From Legionella genomosp. 1 (GTDB taxonomy: Bacteria > Pseudomonadota > Gammaproteobacteria > Legionellales > Legionellaceae), in NCBI GenBank assembly GCA_945901965.1, contig CAMDMN010000063.1:1-9696 (forward strand): DNA of 9,696 nt. The letters run 5' to 3'. The position numbers were made by a program, and so were the translations under genes. This document shows positions 1-6,704 of this stretch, piece after piece. Within the stretch, counting starts at the first letter, position 1. The number at the start of each line of letters is the position of its first letter. The notes beneath the pieces were generated by a model that saw nothing but the letters and a program-made list of their open reading frames with translations, had not been told where the DNA came from and did no database searches.

Positions 1-941
1 TAACGATAAATCCAGCGCATGTAAACGAATGCAAGATGAATCCCTTGCAGCTTCCTGATAACGAAGAAAATCGTGCCTTTTGTAAAAGCTGGATGCAGGC
101 GTTAGTTTTAAATGAAGGAGAAAGTTCTGTTGATAGTTCTACAGCCGAGATTATTAATGACTGCGTTAATTATGGTTTTGATCATCTAGCACCACGCGAT
201 CGCAAATTATCTACCATCGCCCATTTATTGCCAATGGATTTTCCTCGCTGGTCTCAATTAAAACGTTGGTTAAATGCCAACGAAAGCCGGCAAGCAGGGC
301 AATATCATTGGGCATTTGATAACGATGAAGATGTTTTAAATCTAAATGCCGATAAATGCGGCATTGATTTAACCTACCTCATGGACTATGTCCCATCACA
401 TATTTCTACTCCTTTTTATATGTATCTTATGCACCGTATCAAGTGTTGTCTCACAGGAAAAGTGACATCCATCATTATTGATGAAATGTGGCAAGTCATG
501 AAATCGTCTTATTGGATAAAAGCTCTTGAACATGATTTACCAACTATTCGTAAGCTCTTTGGCCACATCATAGGCTTAACTCAATCACCAGAAACCATTG
601 TTAATTCACCTATCAATGATGTGTTTTTAAATAACAATGCAACCCTGGTTTTATTTGCTAATCCCAAAGCACAAGAAAAAATATATATCGATGCGTTAAA
701 AATAACTCCTGCTGAATTTGATCTAATTCGAACGCATGCCTCTGATTCTCGCCTAGTTTTATATAAGCAAGATAATGACTCTATTTTTTGCGATATTAAT
801 TTAAGCGCCATTCGTCATGAACTTCCGGTCTTATCAGGCAATGTAAACAGTATTCGCATTATGGATAACTTACGTGAGCAATTAGGCTTAAAAGCCGCTG
901 ACTGGTTACCTAGATTTTTACAACAAGGAGGTAGGGCATGA
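1..941 (+). CDS. virB4: VirB4-type T4SS ATPase, C-terminal part (5' end outside window)
   Basis: VirB4 is the large inner-membrane-associated ATPase that powers pilus assembly and substrate transfer in VirB/VirD4 type IV secretion systems. The frame is open from base 3 with no stop, and the residues before the first in-window Met (TINPAHVNECK, then MNPLQLPD) continue the family pattern, so ATG 36 is an internal methionine and not the start. Only about 312 residues of the usual 800 or so are present; the Walker A part lies upstream. Counting from Met 36, a Walker B (SIIIDEMWQ, about residues 145-152, with the VirB4-typical DE-x-W) is followed by the TQSPE motif (182-186) and an N-P-K-A segment (209-212) near the C-terminus, as is usual for VirB4. 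The stop overlaps the virB5 start as ATGA (938-941). Identification is firm; calling it Legionella lvhB4 is inference. Confidence 0.95.
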   Translation, partial: TINPAHVNECKMNPLQLPDNEENRAFCKSWMQALVLNEGESSVDSSTAEIINDCVNYGFDHLAPRDRKLSTIAHLLPMDFPRWSQLKRWLNANESRQAGQYHWAFDNDEDVLNLNADKCGIDLTYLMDYVPSHISTPFYMYLMHRIKCCLTGKVTSIIIDEMWQVMKSSYWIKALEHDLPTIRKLFGHIIGLTQSPETIVNSPINDVFLNNNATLVLFANPKAQEKIYIDALKITPAEFDLIRTHASDSRLVLYKQDNDSIFCDINLSAIRHELPVLSGNVNSIRIMDNLREQLGLKAADWLPRFLQQGGRA

Positions 942-1648
942 CATTTAAACGCATAAGCGGCATTTGTCTTATCCTTTGCTGTTTTAATAACGCGCAAGCG
1001 GATGTCTTAGGCGTTACTGATGCGGCGGTTTTAGCCAAGATGGTAGAGCAACTGCAACAGCTGCAAAAGCAATATTCATTGCTTGATAAAACTTATAAAA
1101 ATGGACAATCGCAATTAAATGGGATGAATAAACTTACCCAAATGAATAGCGGACACTCAGGATTTGGCCAGTTGCATAATTCCATAGCGGATTTAAACAA
1201 AAGACAATCAGCTAATAGCTGGCGTGAATCCCTTAAAGGCGTATCTGGCGGTAATCCTGAACGTTATAAAGAATTAGTCACAGCCTATGAAAAACAACAC
1301 GCAAGCTTAAACAAAACCCAATTTGCGCGTGGGGCATCGCCGATGCGTACTGAACGTTTTGAGCAAGAGCGCGCACTCACACAAACAGCCAGCATTGAAA
1401 GTGAGACCGCATTTAATGATATCAACGATAGCTTAAAACGCATCCATGATTTATCAGAGCAAATTGAAAAAGCAGAAAACACCAAAGCTGCAATCGATTT
1501 AAATTCACGATTAGTAGCAGAAGTCGCTTATTTACAAGCACAAAATTTAAAGGCGCAAGCAATTATTAATCAACAGCTTGCTATGCGTTCAGGCTCAAGC
1601 CTTGGTGATGATGTAGATCTTGCCAATTACCTCACCCTTGATAAATAA
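938..1648 (+). CDS. virB5: VirB5-type minor pilin / pilus-tip protein
   Basis: This is a 236-residue exported protein of the VirB5/TraC family, which sits at the T4SS pilus tip and may contact the recipient or host cell. The N-terminus is a typical signal peptide (K4, R5, a hydrophobic stretch to about residue 18, cleavage expected after NAQA, residue 21), and the three cysteines (10, 14, 15) are all inside it. The mature protein is almost entirely predicted helix: a Gln-rich N-terminal helix (about 34-47), a WRESLKGV segment (95-102), and a long C-terminal helical region (about 150-215) with the N-x-R-L-x-A-E and A-Q-N-L-K-A-Q pattern common in VirB5. The start is ATG 938, with AAGGAGGT at 925-932 and a 4-base overlap with virB4. 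Length is normal for the family. Sequence conservation in VirB5 is low, so the call leans on position as well. Confidence 0.9.
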   Translation: MTFKRISGICLILCCFNNAQADVLGVTDAAVLAKMVEQLQQLQKQYSLLDKTYKNGQSQLNGMNKLTQMNSGHSGFGQLHNSIADLNKRQSANSWRESLKGVSGGNPERYKELVTAYEKQHASLNKTQFARGASPMRTERFEQERALTQTASIESETAFNDINDSLKRIHDLSEQIEKAENTKAAIDLNSRLVAEVAYLQAQNLKAQAIINQQLAMRSGSSLGDDVDLANYLTLDK

Positions 1649-1663
1649 AACAGGAGCCTCGCA

Positions 1664-1789
1664 ATGAAAAAAACCATCCTACTACTACTTATATTAAGCC
1701 TAAGTGCATGCAGCAGCGCACATAAGGACTTAAGCGCTCCATGTCCAAACTATGGCCGATATTGCCCACAAATTCCCATCAACTTATGA
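1664..1789 (+). CDS. virB7: VirB7-type small outer-membrane lipoprotein (41 aa)
   Basis: This very short gene encodes 41 residues. It has a lipoprotein signal peptide (MKK, then a Leu/Ile-rich core) ending in a clear lipobox LSAC, so Cys16 should be lipidated and the mature peptide is only 26 residues. The tail contains CPNYGRYCPQIPINL. Its C-P-x-I-P-I-N part matches the conserved VirB7 segment, written C-K-G-P-I-F-P-L-N in Agrobacterium VirB7 from memory. VirB7 anchors VirB9 and the outer-membrane ring of the core complex. AGGAG at 1652-1656 lies 7 bases before ATG 1664, and TGA at 1787 falls just before the next gene's ribosome binding site. Two further cysteines (27 and 34) remain after processing. 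The position between virB5 and virB6 differs from the B6-B7-B8 order of Agrobacterium and pKM101. The gene is short enough that automatic callers may skip it. Confidence 0.82.
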   Translation: MKKTILLLLILSLSACSSAHKDLSAPCPNYGRYCPQIPINL

Positions 1790-1803
1790 AAGGAGGCTCC
1801 ACC

Positions 1804-2139
1804 ATGAAAAACACAGTCAAAATAACCGGATTTTTATTATGCGGCTTATTAACCGCCTGCTCTGGCAATCCATTAGCAGATAAACCTACTAATGATACAG
1901 CACGCCTGTTAATGAAAACTTCCGATGAAGCCATGAAAAAAATGGGATACCAAGAATCAGGCCAAAGTGATCGTTATCGTCAATGTATGGAAAATTTCGC
2001 CCCTAAAAAATTTCCATGCGCCAGATTATATAAAACCATGGCCGAGATATTAAACACGCATCCTAAGCACTTACAAGATTTAAAACTTTACACAGCCATT
2101 GTTATTGAGCTTGAACAATTATCTTATTATTCGTTGTAA
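1804..2139 (+). CDS. Small lipoprotein, possibly entry-exclusion type
   Basis: This 111-residue protein has a signal peptide and lipobox (LLTAC, lipidated Cys19), so it should be a membrane-anchored periplasmic lipoprotein. The mature part is hydrophilic and mostly helical, with two more cysteines (61 and 72) ten residues apart in a D-R-Y-R-Q-C-M-E-N to F-P-C-A-R-L segment; they could form a disulfide. I chose ATG 1804 because AAAGGAGG (1789-1796) lies 7 bases upstream. The longer in-frame reading from ATG 1741 would overlap virB7 and bury the signal peptide. A short lipoprotein with a paired-Cys segment between virB5 and virB6 is the position of eex in pKM101-like conjugation operons, where Eex blocks redundant mating. 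I infer a similar role but did not recognise the family with certainty. It could instead be a structural accessory of the channel. Confidence 0.75.
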   Translation: MKNTVKITGFLLCGLLTACSGNPLADKPTNDTARLLMKTSDEAMKKMGYQESGQSDRYRQCMENFAPKKFPCARLYKTMAEILNTHPKHLQDLKLYTAIVIELEQLSYYSL

Positions 2140-2148
2140 GGGGCAGAT

Positions 2149-3111
2149 ATGGCAGGACTAAGTTACACCACGGTTATAGTTGATTTTTTAAACCAAATGG
2201 ATGCGATGACTAGCTCTTTTTTGGTAGAAAATTATCAAGCTTTAGCCGTTTACATGGCAACGCCCATCGCATTGTTATCAACACTTTATTTAGTGATTAC
2301 AGGCTATTTAGTCCTTATGGGAACAGTCTCAATGAGTACTAAGTCCTTTATGAAAATGGTTATCACCATAGGCTCGGTGAATATGTTTGCACTTAATTGG
2401 CTTTTCTTTAGTGATTATTTTGTAGCACTTTTTCTTACCGTGGCCTCAGAAATAAGTAGTGTTGGCGCAAATAGCCATTTATTTCAATTTCCTCATCTTT
2501 CAAGTACGGGTACTGGAATAAATGATGCGCTGCAATCTATATTAATTGAGAGTGTAGAAGTTGGCGTTCAAGCCATGCAACAAGGAGGTTATACCAACTG
2601 GATGCCTTTATTTATCGGAATGAATTTCATGGGTGGTGCTACCGTCATTGTAGCTCTTGCTGCTATTGAGTTATCGATGATTAAATTTTTTATTTGCTTA
2701 TTGCTCTCCACCGCACCTTTATTTATTACCTTATTTTTATTTGAACAAACAAAATCAGCATTTAGGGTCTGGATATCTATTTTATCAGGCTTTTCATTTG
2801 CTTTGATTTTTCTAGGCGTAACTCTTGGCATGAGCATGCATTGGATGCACTGGGTTATTGGTGGTTTGCATGCTGATGCGCAATTGGATTTGAAAATATA
2901 TACCCTCGTTCCACTTTATTTGGTTGAAATTTTAGCGTTAGTAGTGCTCATCGGCGTAATTCCACTGGCTAAACAAATTGGCGGCTCAGTCGGTGGTGGT
3001 TCACATACAGGCAACGTACTTGATTCTATTGGCAAAGCCGCAAAACCCGCTTCTTCTATGACCAAGGGAGCCGCGAATACTATCCGTAATAAATTAGGAA
3101 AAAAATTATGA
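2149..3111 (+). CDS. virB6: VirB6-type polytopic inner-membrane channel protein
   Basis: This is a 320-residue integral membrane protein of the VirB6/TrbL family, a component of the T4SS inner-membrane complex contacted by the substrate during transfer. Hydrophobic segments are visible at about 33-57, 67-97, 153-175, 176-199, 207-232 and 250-273. A large loop between about residues 100 and 150 is the expected periplasmic loop. F-R-V-W-I (205-209) at the start of the fifth segment and the I-P-L-A-K-Q-I (271-277) exit match the family pattern. The C-terminal tail (about 278-320) is Gly/Ser- and Lys-rich and soluble. The ribosome binding site AAGGGG (2138-2143) overlaps the preceding stop codon, 5 bases before ATG 2149. 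The gene ends in an ATGA overlap with virB8. Length is normal for the family. Confidence 0.93.
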   Translation: MAGLSYTTVIVDFLNQMDAMTSSFLVENYQALAVYMATPIALLSTLYLVITGYLVLMGTVSMSTKSFMKMVITIGSVNMFALNWLFFSDYFVALFLTVASEISSVGANSHLFQFPHLSSTGTGINDALQSILIESVEVGVQAMQQGGYTNWMPLFIGMNFMGGATVIVALAAIELSMIKFFICLLLSTAPLFITLFLFEQTKSAFRVWISILSGFSFALIFLGVTLGMSMHWMHWVIGGLHADAQLDLKIYTLVPLYLVEILALVVLIGVIPLAKQIGGSVGGGSHTGNVLDSIGKAAKPASSMTKGAANTIRNKLGKKL

Positions 3112-3830
3112 AAAATCAAAAAAACACATACTTTGAACAGGCATGCAGCTGGTCTGACGATCGCATCGGTGGTCTTGAAGCCTCACGCAATCGCTACCGC
3201 ATAGCATTTATAGGAACATTGGCGCTATCCACCAGTTTAACTGTCGCCATTGCTACCATGATGCCACTTAAACAAACCGAGCCCTTACTCATTCATCATT
3301 ACGATAATGGAATCACTACCGCCGAGCATTTGACTAAAGAAATAGCCCCTATAACACAGGCTCAAATTGAAAGTGATCTCGTGCGTTATGTCATTCATCG
3401 TGAAAGCTATGATAGCTCAAGCTACCGCGCCCAATTTGAATTAATTCATCTTTTATCATCAAGTTCTATAGCTGATGATTATGAAAAATCGCAGCGCAAA
3501 AGTAATCCCACATCGCCATTAAATCAATTAGGCACGCAAATAAGCCGCCAAGTGCATATCTATAGCATCAATATCATTGACCAAGAGCATTTGAATGATA
3601 ATGAAAAAACAAGTCGCCATCGTAACCACCATGATTTGGCTGAGATTGTCTTTTCAACTACGGATAAAAACAAAACCACGGGAGCTGAGCTAGAGCATCA
3701 TTTTACAGCTCTTATTTCATGGAGATACGCAGGCATTCCATCATCTCCTGATGCCAGATGGAAAAACTGGAACGGCTTTGAAGTTAATAGATACACCATT
3801 CAACAACGTAATATTAAGGATTCTTTATGA
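3108..3830 (+). CDS. virB8: VirB8-type inner-membrane scaffold protein
   Basis: This is a 240-residue bitopic inner-membrane protein. A cytoplasmic N-terminus of about 30 residues is followed by one transmembrane segment (about 31-53) and a periplasmic NTF2-like domain. VirB8 dimers contact VirB6, VirB9 and VirB10 and help position the inner-membrane complex. Family signatures are L-V-R-Y-V-I-H-R-E-S-Y-D (91-102), the S-x-x-Y-x-x-F-E-L-I-H-L-L-S helix (105-117), the V-H-I-Y-S-I strand (149-154) and the terminal W-N-G-F-E-V-N-R-Y (221-229). A charged, His-rich loop (about 160-176, S-R-H-R-N-H-H) precedes the A-E-I-V-F strand; its length looks somewhat greater than usual, which I cannot quantify here. 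The start at ATG 3108 overlaps the virB6 stop by 4 bases, with AGGA at 3096-3099. Confidence 0.94.
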   Translation: MKNQKNTYFEQACSWSDDRIGGLEASRNRYRIAFIGTLALSTSLTVAIATMMPLKQTEPLLIHHYDNGITTAEHLTKEIAPITQAQIESDLVRYVIHRESYDSSSYRAQFELIHLLSSSSIADDYEKSQRKSNPTSPLNQLGTQISRQVHIYSINIIDQEHLNDNEKTSRHRNHHDLAEIVFSTTDKNKTTGAELEHHFTALISWRYAGIPSSPDARWKNWNGFEVNRYTIQQRNIKDSL

Positions 3831-4612
3831 AAAAAAAATGTATTACAGGCTTAATCTTAGCCACTTGCTTTTCAAATACCGCATTGGCAACTTTAACGCC
3901 AGAACCATATCCTGAGGATGCGAGAATTTTAAAAGTGGCCTATCAGAATAATAATGTGATTCCAATTCAAGGACAAACATTCACCAGCACGCAAATAGTA
4001 TTTGGTGTAAATGAACGAATTTTAAATGTAGATGGTGGGGATAGAGATGGCTGGATAGTAACTTATCAAAAGAATCTGCCTAATATGTTATTTATTAAGC
4101 CTACCACGCTATTAGGCTCTAATTCTAATATCACCGTGGTAACTACGCGTCATACCTATTATTTCCATGTGGTTAATAACAAAGATTCACAGCATCATGA
4201 AAAATCAACTTACGCCATTAAATTTTTCTACCCAGAAGAAGAACGCCAACAATTAAAAGCAACGCTTGACGCTCAAAAACGCCATCGAGCTGCTGCCTTG
4301 AACGCCAATAAGAGCCCTAAGACTTATAATTGGAATTATTCGTTCAATGGTACGCCTGACATGATACCAGCCCATGTTTTTGATGATGGGGTATTTACCT
4401 ATTTTGAACTTCGACCTAATCAGCCAGTTCCTGCCATTTTTATTGTGGACAATAAGCATGGAGAAGAGGCTGTAGTTAACATGCGCCGACAAGGTGATTT
4501 ATTAATCGTGCATCGCACAGCCCCTCAATTTACTTTAAGAATGGGTAAATCACAGGTGGGAAGCGTATTTAACAATATAGAAATTAACCGTATTAAAGGG
4601 AGAAAAGCATGA
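3827..4612 (+). CDS. virB9: VirB9-type outer-membrane core protein
   Basis: This is a 261-residue exported protein of the VirB9/CagX family. With VirB7 and VirB10 it builds the outer-membrane core ring. The signal peptide spans residues 1-21 (MKKKC, hydrophobic core, ALA cleavage). The N-terminal domain begins P-Y-P-E-D-A-R-I-L (27-35) with the usual V-x-Y-x-x-N-x-V-I-P-I pattern, and a charged linker follows at about 136-162. The C-terminal VirB7-binding domain contains N-W-N-Y-S-F (168-173), V-F-D-D-G-x-F-T-Y-F (184-193), P-A-I-F-I-V (202-207) and G-D-L-L-I-V-H-R (223-230). Both cysteines (5 and 14) lie in the signal peptide, so the mature protein has none, which rules out the VirB7-VirB9 disulfide known from Agrobacterium. 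The start sits in an ATGA overlap with virB8, with AAGGA at 3816-3820. Nine consecutive A bases follow directly (3830-3838). Confidence 0.96.
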   Translation: MKKKCITGLILATCFSNTALATLTPEPYPEDARILKVAYQNNNVIPIQGQTFTSTQIVFGVNERILNVDGGDRDGWIVTYQKNLPNMLFIKPTTLLGSNSNITVVTTRHTYYFHVVNNKDSQHHEKSTYAIKFFYPEEERQQLKATLDAQKRHRAAALNANKSPKTYNWNYSFNGTPDMIPAHVFDDGVFTYFELRPNQPVPAIFIVDNKHGEEAVVNMRRQGDLLIVHRTAPQFTLRMGKSQVGSVFNNIEINRIKGRKA

Positions 4613-5676
4613 GTGATAACAAAAATGATGAGCTATCGAGCTTATCAAAAGTAACCTCATCGAAAAATAAACGAGTTATGAGTAAAGCTGCAACTATTGC
4701 CATTGTTTTTGTGGTGCTGATGCTTTTTTTCACTTTGTACGCAGTTACTCATAGGCATCATCAAAAAAAACAGGCCGATATCTCAACAAATAATATTCCT
4801 AACACCCATACTTTGCAGGAGAATTTAAGCGCTTTAGAAAGGATGCAACAAGAAGCTTTAGCTCATCAGCAAAAGCCTGAAGCCGCAGTAATTCCCGTAT
4901 TGCATGAAATAGATCCTGAAATCGTCACCCGCATGAACGCCCCAACCACCTTCATTAATGTAGATGAACCTGCAACCAATCAAGGTCATAAAAATCCAGA
5001 ACTCGCAGCCATCCCTATGATTGCGGGCAATGATGCAAATAGTACTTTTTTAAATACAAAAAATATCATTGAAAGCGTTAATGCTATAGCACTTCCTCAT
5101 CCAGATTTCACCTTAAGTGCTGGTGAATTTATCCCTGCAACTTTAGAAACTGCGGTTAATTCTGATTTACCTGGCATGGTGCGTGCACTTACATCAAGAG
5201 ATGTTTATGCCCTCACAGGAAATAGGATATTAATTCCTAAAGGCTCACGCTTAATTGGTCAATATTCCAGTGGCCATATTGGTGATGTGCAAACAAGGCT
5301 TTTGGTATCGTGGACAAGGGTACAATTACCCAATGGTGTTGTTGTAACTTTAAATAGCCCATCAGCTGATTCGCTAGGGCGAGGCGGCCAAGGTGCTGAT
5401 AGTATCGATAGTCATTTTGTCGAAAAATTCTCATCAGGATTCTTATTTTCAGTCTTAGGTGCAACCACTGCAACCCTTGGTGTCAATCAAGCTGAGGATT
5501 TTAACTCAGCTACCGCTTATCGCATGGGAGTTGCTAATAGTTTTCAAGAATCAGCAAGAGACAGTTTGACGCAAACCAGGCGGATTCAACCAACCTTACA
5601 CCTTGACCAAGGAGCTAATATCAATGTTTTTGTCGCGCGTGATTTAAGTTTTTTTAACGTGGTAAGGAAATCATGA
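4609..5676 (+). CDS. virB10: VirB10-type energy-sensing core protein
   Basis: This 355-residue protein spans both membranes in the T4SS core and transmits ATP-driven changes to the outer-membrane gate. It has a short cytoplasmic N-terminus (about 1-26), one transmembrane segment (about 27-46), a flexible periplasmic stretch (about 50-165) with only scattered prolines, and a well-conserved C-terminal TrbI/VirB10 beta-barrel domain. Family motifs in that domain are G-E-F-I-P-A-T-L-E-T-A (172-182), R-I-L-I-P-K-G-S-R-L-I-G (206-217), T-R-L-L-V-S-W-T-R (229-237) and N-V-F-V-A-R-D-L (339-346). The stretch around 270-320 corresponds to the antenna projection that crosses the outer membrane. There are no cysteines. 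The start at ATG 4609 overlaps the virB9 stop by 4 bases, with AAGGGAG at 4596-4602. Length is within the family's usual range. Confidence 0.97.
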   Translation: MSDNKNDELSSLSKVTSSKNKRVMSKAATIAIVFVVLMLFFTLYAVTHRHHQKKQADISTNNIPNTHTLQENLSALERMQQEALAHQQKPEAAVIPVLHEIDPEIVTRMNAPTTFINVDEPATNQGHKNPELAAIPMIAGNDANSTFLNTKNIIESVNAIALPHPDFTLSAGEFIPATLETAVNSDLPGMVRALTSRDVYALTGNRILIPKGSRLIGQYSSGHIGDVQTRLLVSWTRVQLPNGVVVTLNSPSADSLGRGGQGADSIDSHFVEKFSSGFLFSVLGATTATLGVNQAEDFNSATAYRMGVANSFQESARDSLTQTRRIQPTLHLDQGANINVFVARDLSFFNVVRKS

Positions 5677-6704
5677 TTCAACCAACAGCTTTATTATCCT
5701 CATTTGTAAAACCAGGCTCTGAAGGGCTGTTAAGCCCTTTAATGCCTTGGTTAAAAGATTCACATGTTTCAGAAGTCATGATGAATGCTCCACGCGAAGT
5801 ATTCATAGAGCGTAATGGCGTAATAAGCCGTCATGATGTGCCTGAATTAACACCTCTTTATGCGCAACGATTATTTCAAATGATAGCCAATGAATCTAAT
5901 CAACGCTTAGATGATGATAACCCCTTGTTATCCGGCAATCTTTATAATGGCACGCGAGTACAATTAATTATCCCGCCTGTAAGTAAGCATCATAGTTTTG
6001 CTATTCGTCAATCATCTATAGAGCCTATGCAATTGCAAGATTATGAAGCCCGTGGTTTTTATCAAGGGATTTTACCATTTGATGAGTATCAGCCGTTAAA
6101 TCAAGAAGGAGAGCTGCTTGCACTTTATCTTGAGAGACAGTGGGGTTATTTTATGCAGCGAGCTATTGAAATGCGCAAAAATATTGTTATTTCTGGCGGT
6201 ACATCATCAGGCAAAACCACATATTTAAATGCTTGCATAAATGCTATTGATGCTAAAGAGCGCATTATTTTACTTGAAGATACAAGAGAACTTACAGTAC
6301 CTCATGCCAATCATGTAGCACTTCTTGCCTCAAAAGGTGGCCAAGGAAATGCCGCTATTGATATGCAAACCCTTTTACAAGCAACCCTTAGACTTCGGCC
6401 TGACCGCATTATTATGGGTGAAATCCGTGGTCGTGAAATCATGGATTTTATTATGGCTTGCTCTACTGGGCATGAAGGCTCAATGACTAGTATTCATGCT
6501 AATAACCCGCGCATGGCTATGCTTCGTATGGTGCAGCTCTATAAGCAAAATAATGTGCCTAGCATGCGCGATGAAGACATTCGTGCGGAGCTTGATTCTG
6601 TTATCGATGTTATTTTGCAAGTGGGTAAAACTCATAGGGGAAGAGTCGCTTTATCATGCTACTACAAAGGAGCCGTGAGCCATGGCCACATTGAAGCGCA
6701 TTAA
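5673..6704 (+). CDS. virB11: VirB11-type hexameric secretion ATPase
   Basis: This 343-residue AAA-like traffic ATPase works at the cytoplasmic face of the inner membrane and, with VirB4, switches the system between pilus assembly and substrate export. All catalytic signatures are present: Walker A G-G-T-S-S-G-K-T (175-182), Asp box I-L-L-E-D-T-R-E (199-206), Walker B region D-R-I-I-M-G-E-I-R-G (244-253) and His box G-H-E-G-S-M-T-S-I-H-A-N (266-277). The N-terminal domain carries the V-S-E-V-M-M-N (32-38) and F-I-E-R-N-G (44-49) segments typical of VirB11. ATG 5673 overlaps the virB10 stop by 4 bases, with AAGGA at 5664-5668. The 3' end overlaps virD4 by 23 bases and contains the virD4 ribosome binding site. 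The enzyme looks intact and of normal length. Confidence 0.97.
   Translation: MIQPTALLSSFVKPGSEGLLSPLMPWLKDSHVSEVMMNAPREVFIERNGVISRHDVPELTPLYAQRLFQMIANESNQRLDDDNPLLSGNLYNGTRVQLIIPPVSKHHSFAIRQSSIEPMQLQDYEARGFYQGILPFDEYQPLNQEGELLALYLERQWGYFMQRAIEMRKNIVISGGTSSGKTTYLNACINAIDAKERIILLEDTRELTVPHANHVALLASKGGQGNAAIDMQTLLQATLRLRPDRIIMGEIRGREIMDFIMACSTGHEGSMTSIHANNPRMAMLRMVQLYKQNNVPSMRDEDIRAELDSVIDVILQVGKTHRGRVALSCYYKGAVSHGHIEAH

Noticed and set aside
36..941. ATG 36 as the start of a 301-residue gene
   Set aside because: The frame is open to base 3 and the residues before Met 36 continue the VirB4 pattern. No ribosome binding site precedes it, and the protein would lack the whole N-terminal half and Walker A.
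1741..1803. N-terminal extension of the 111-residue lipoprotein from ATG 1741
   Set aside because: It would overlap virB7 out of frame and put 21 residues before a clear signal peptide. ATG 1804 has an excellent ribosome binding site at proper spacing.
6496..6678. 60-residue reading frame inside virB11
   Set aside because: It lies out of frame within the conserved His-box region of virB11, with no ribosome binding site or recognisable domain; it is a shadow of virB11.
6704..6704. Possible frameshift joining virB11 and virD4 because of their 23-base overlap
   Set aside because: Both proteins have normal ends and virD4 has its own ribosome binding site and ATG. The overlap is ordinary for tightly packed operons.
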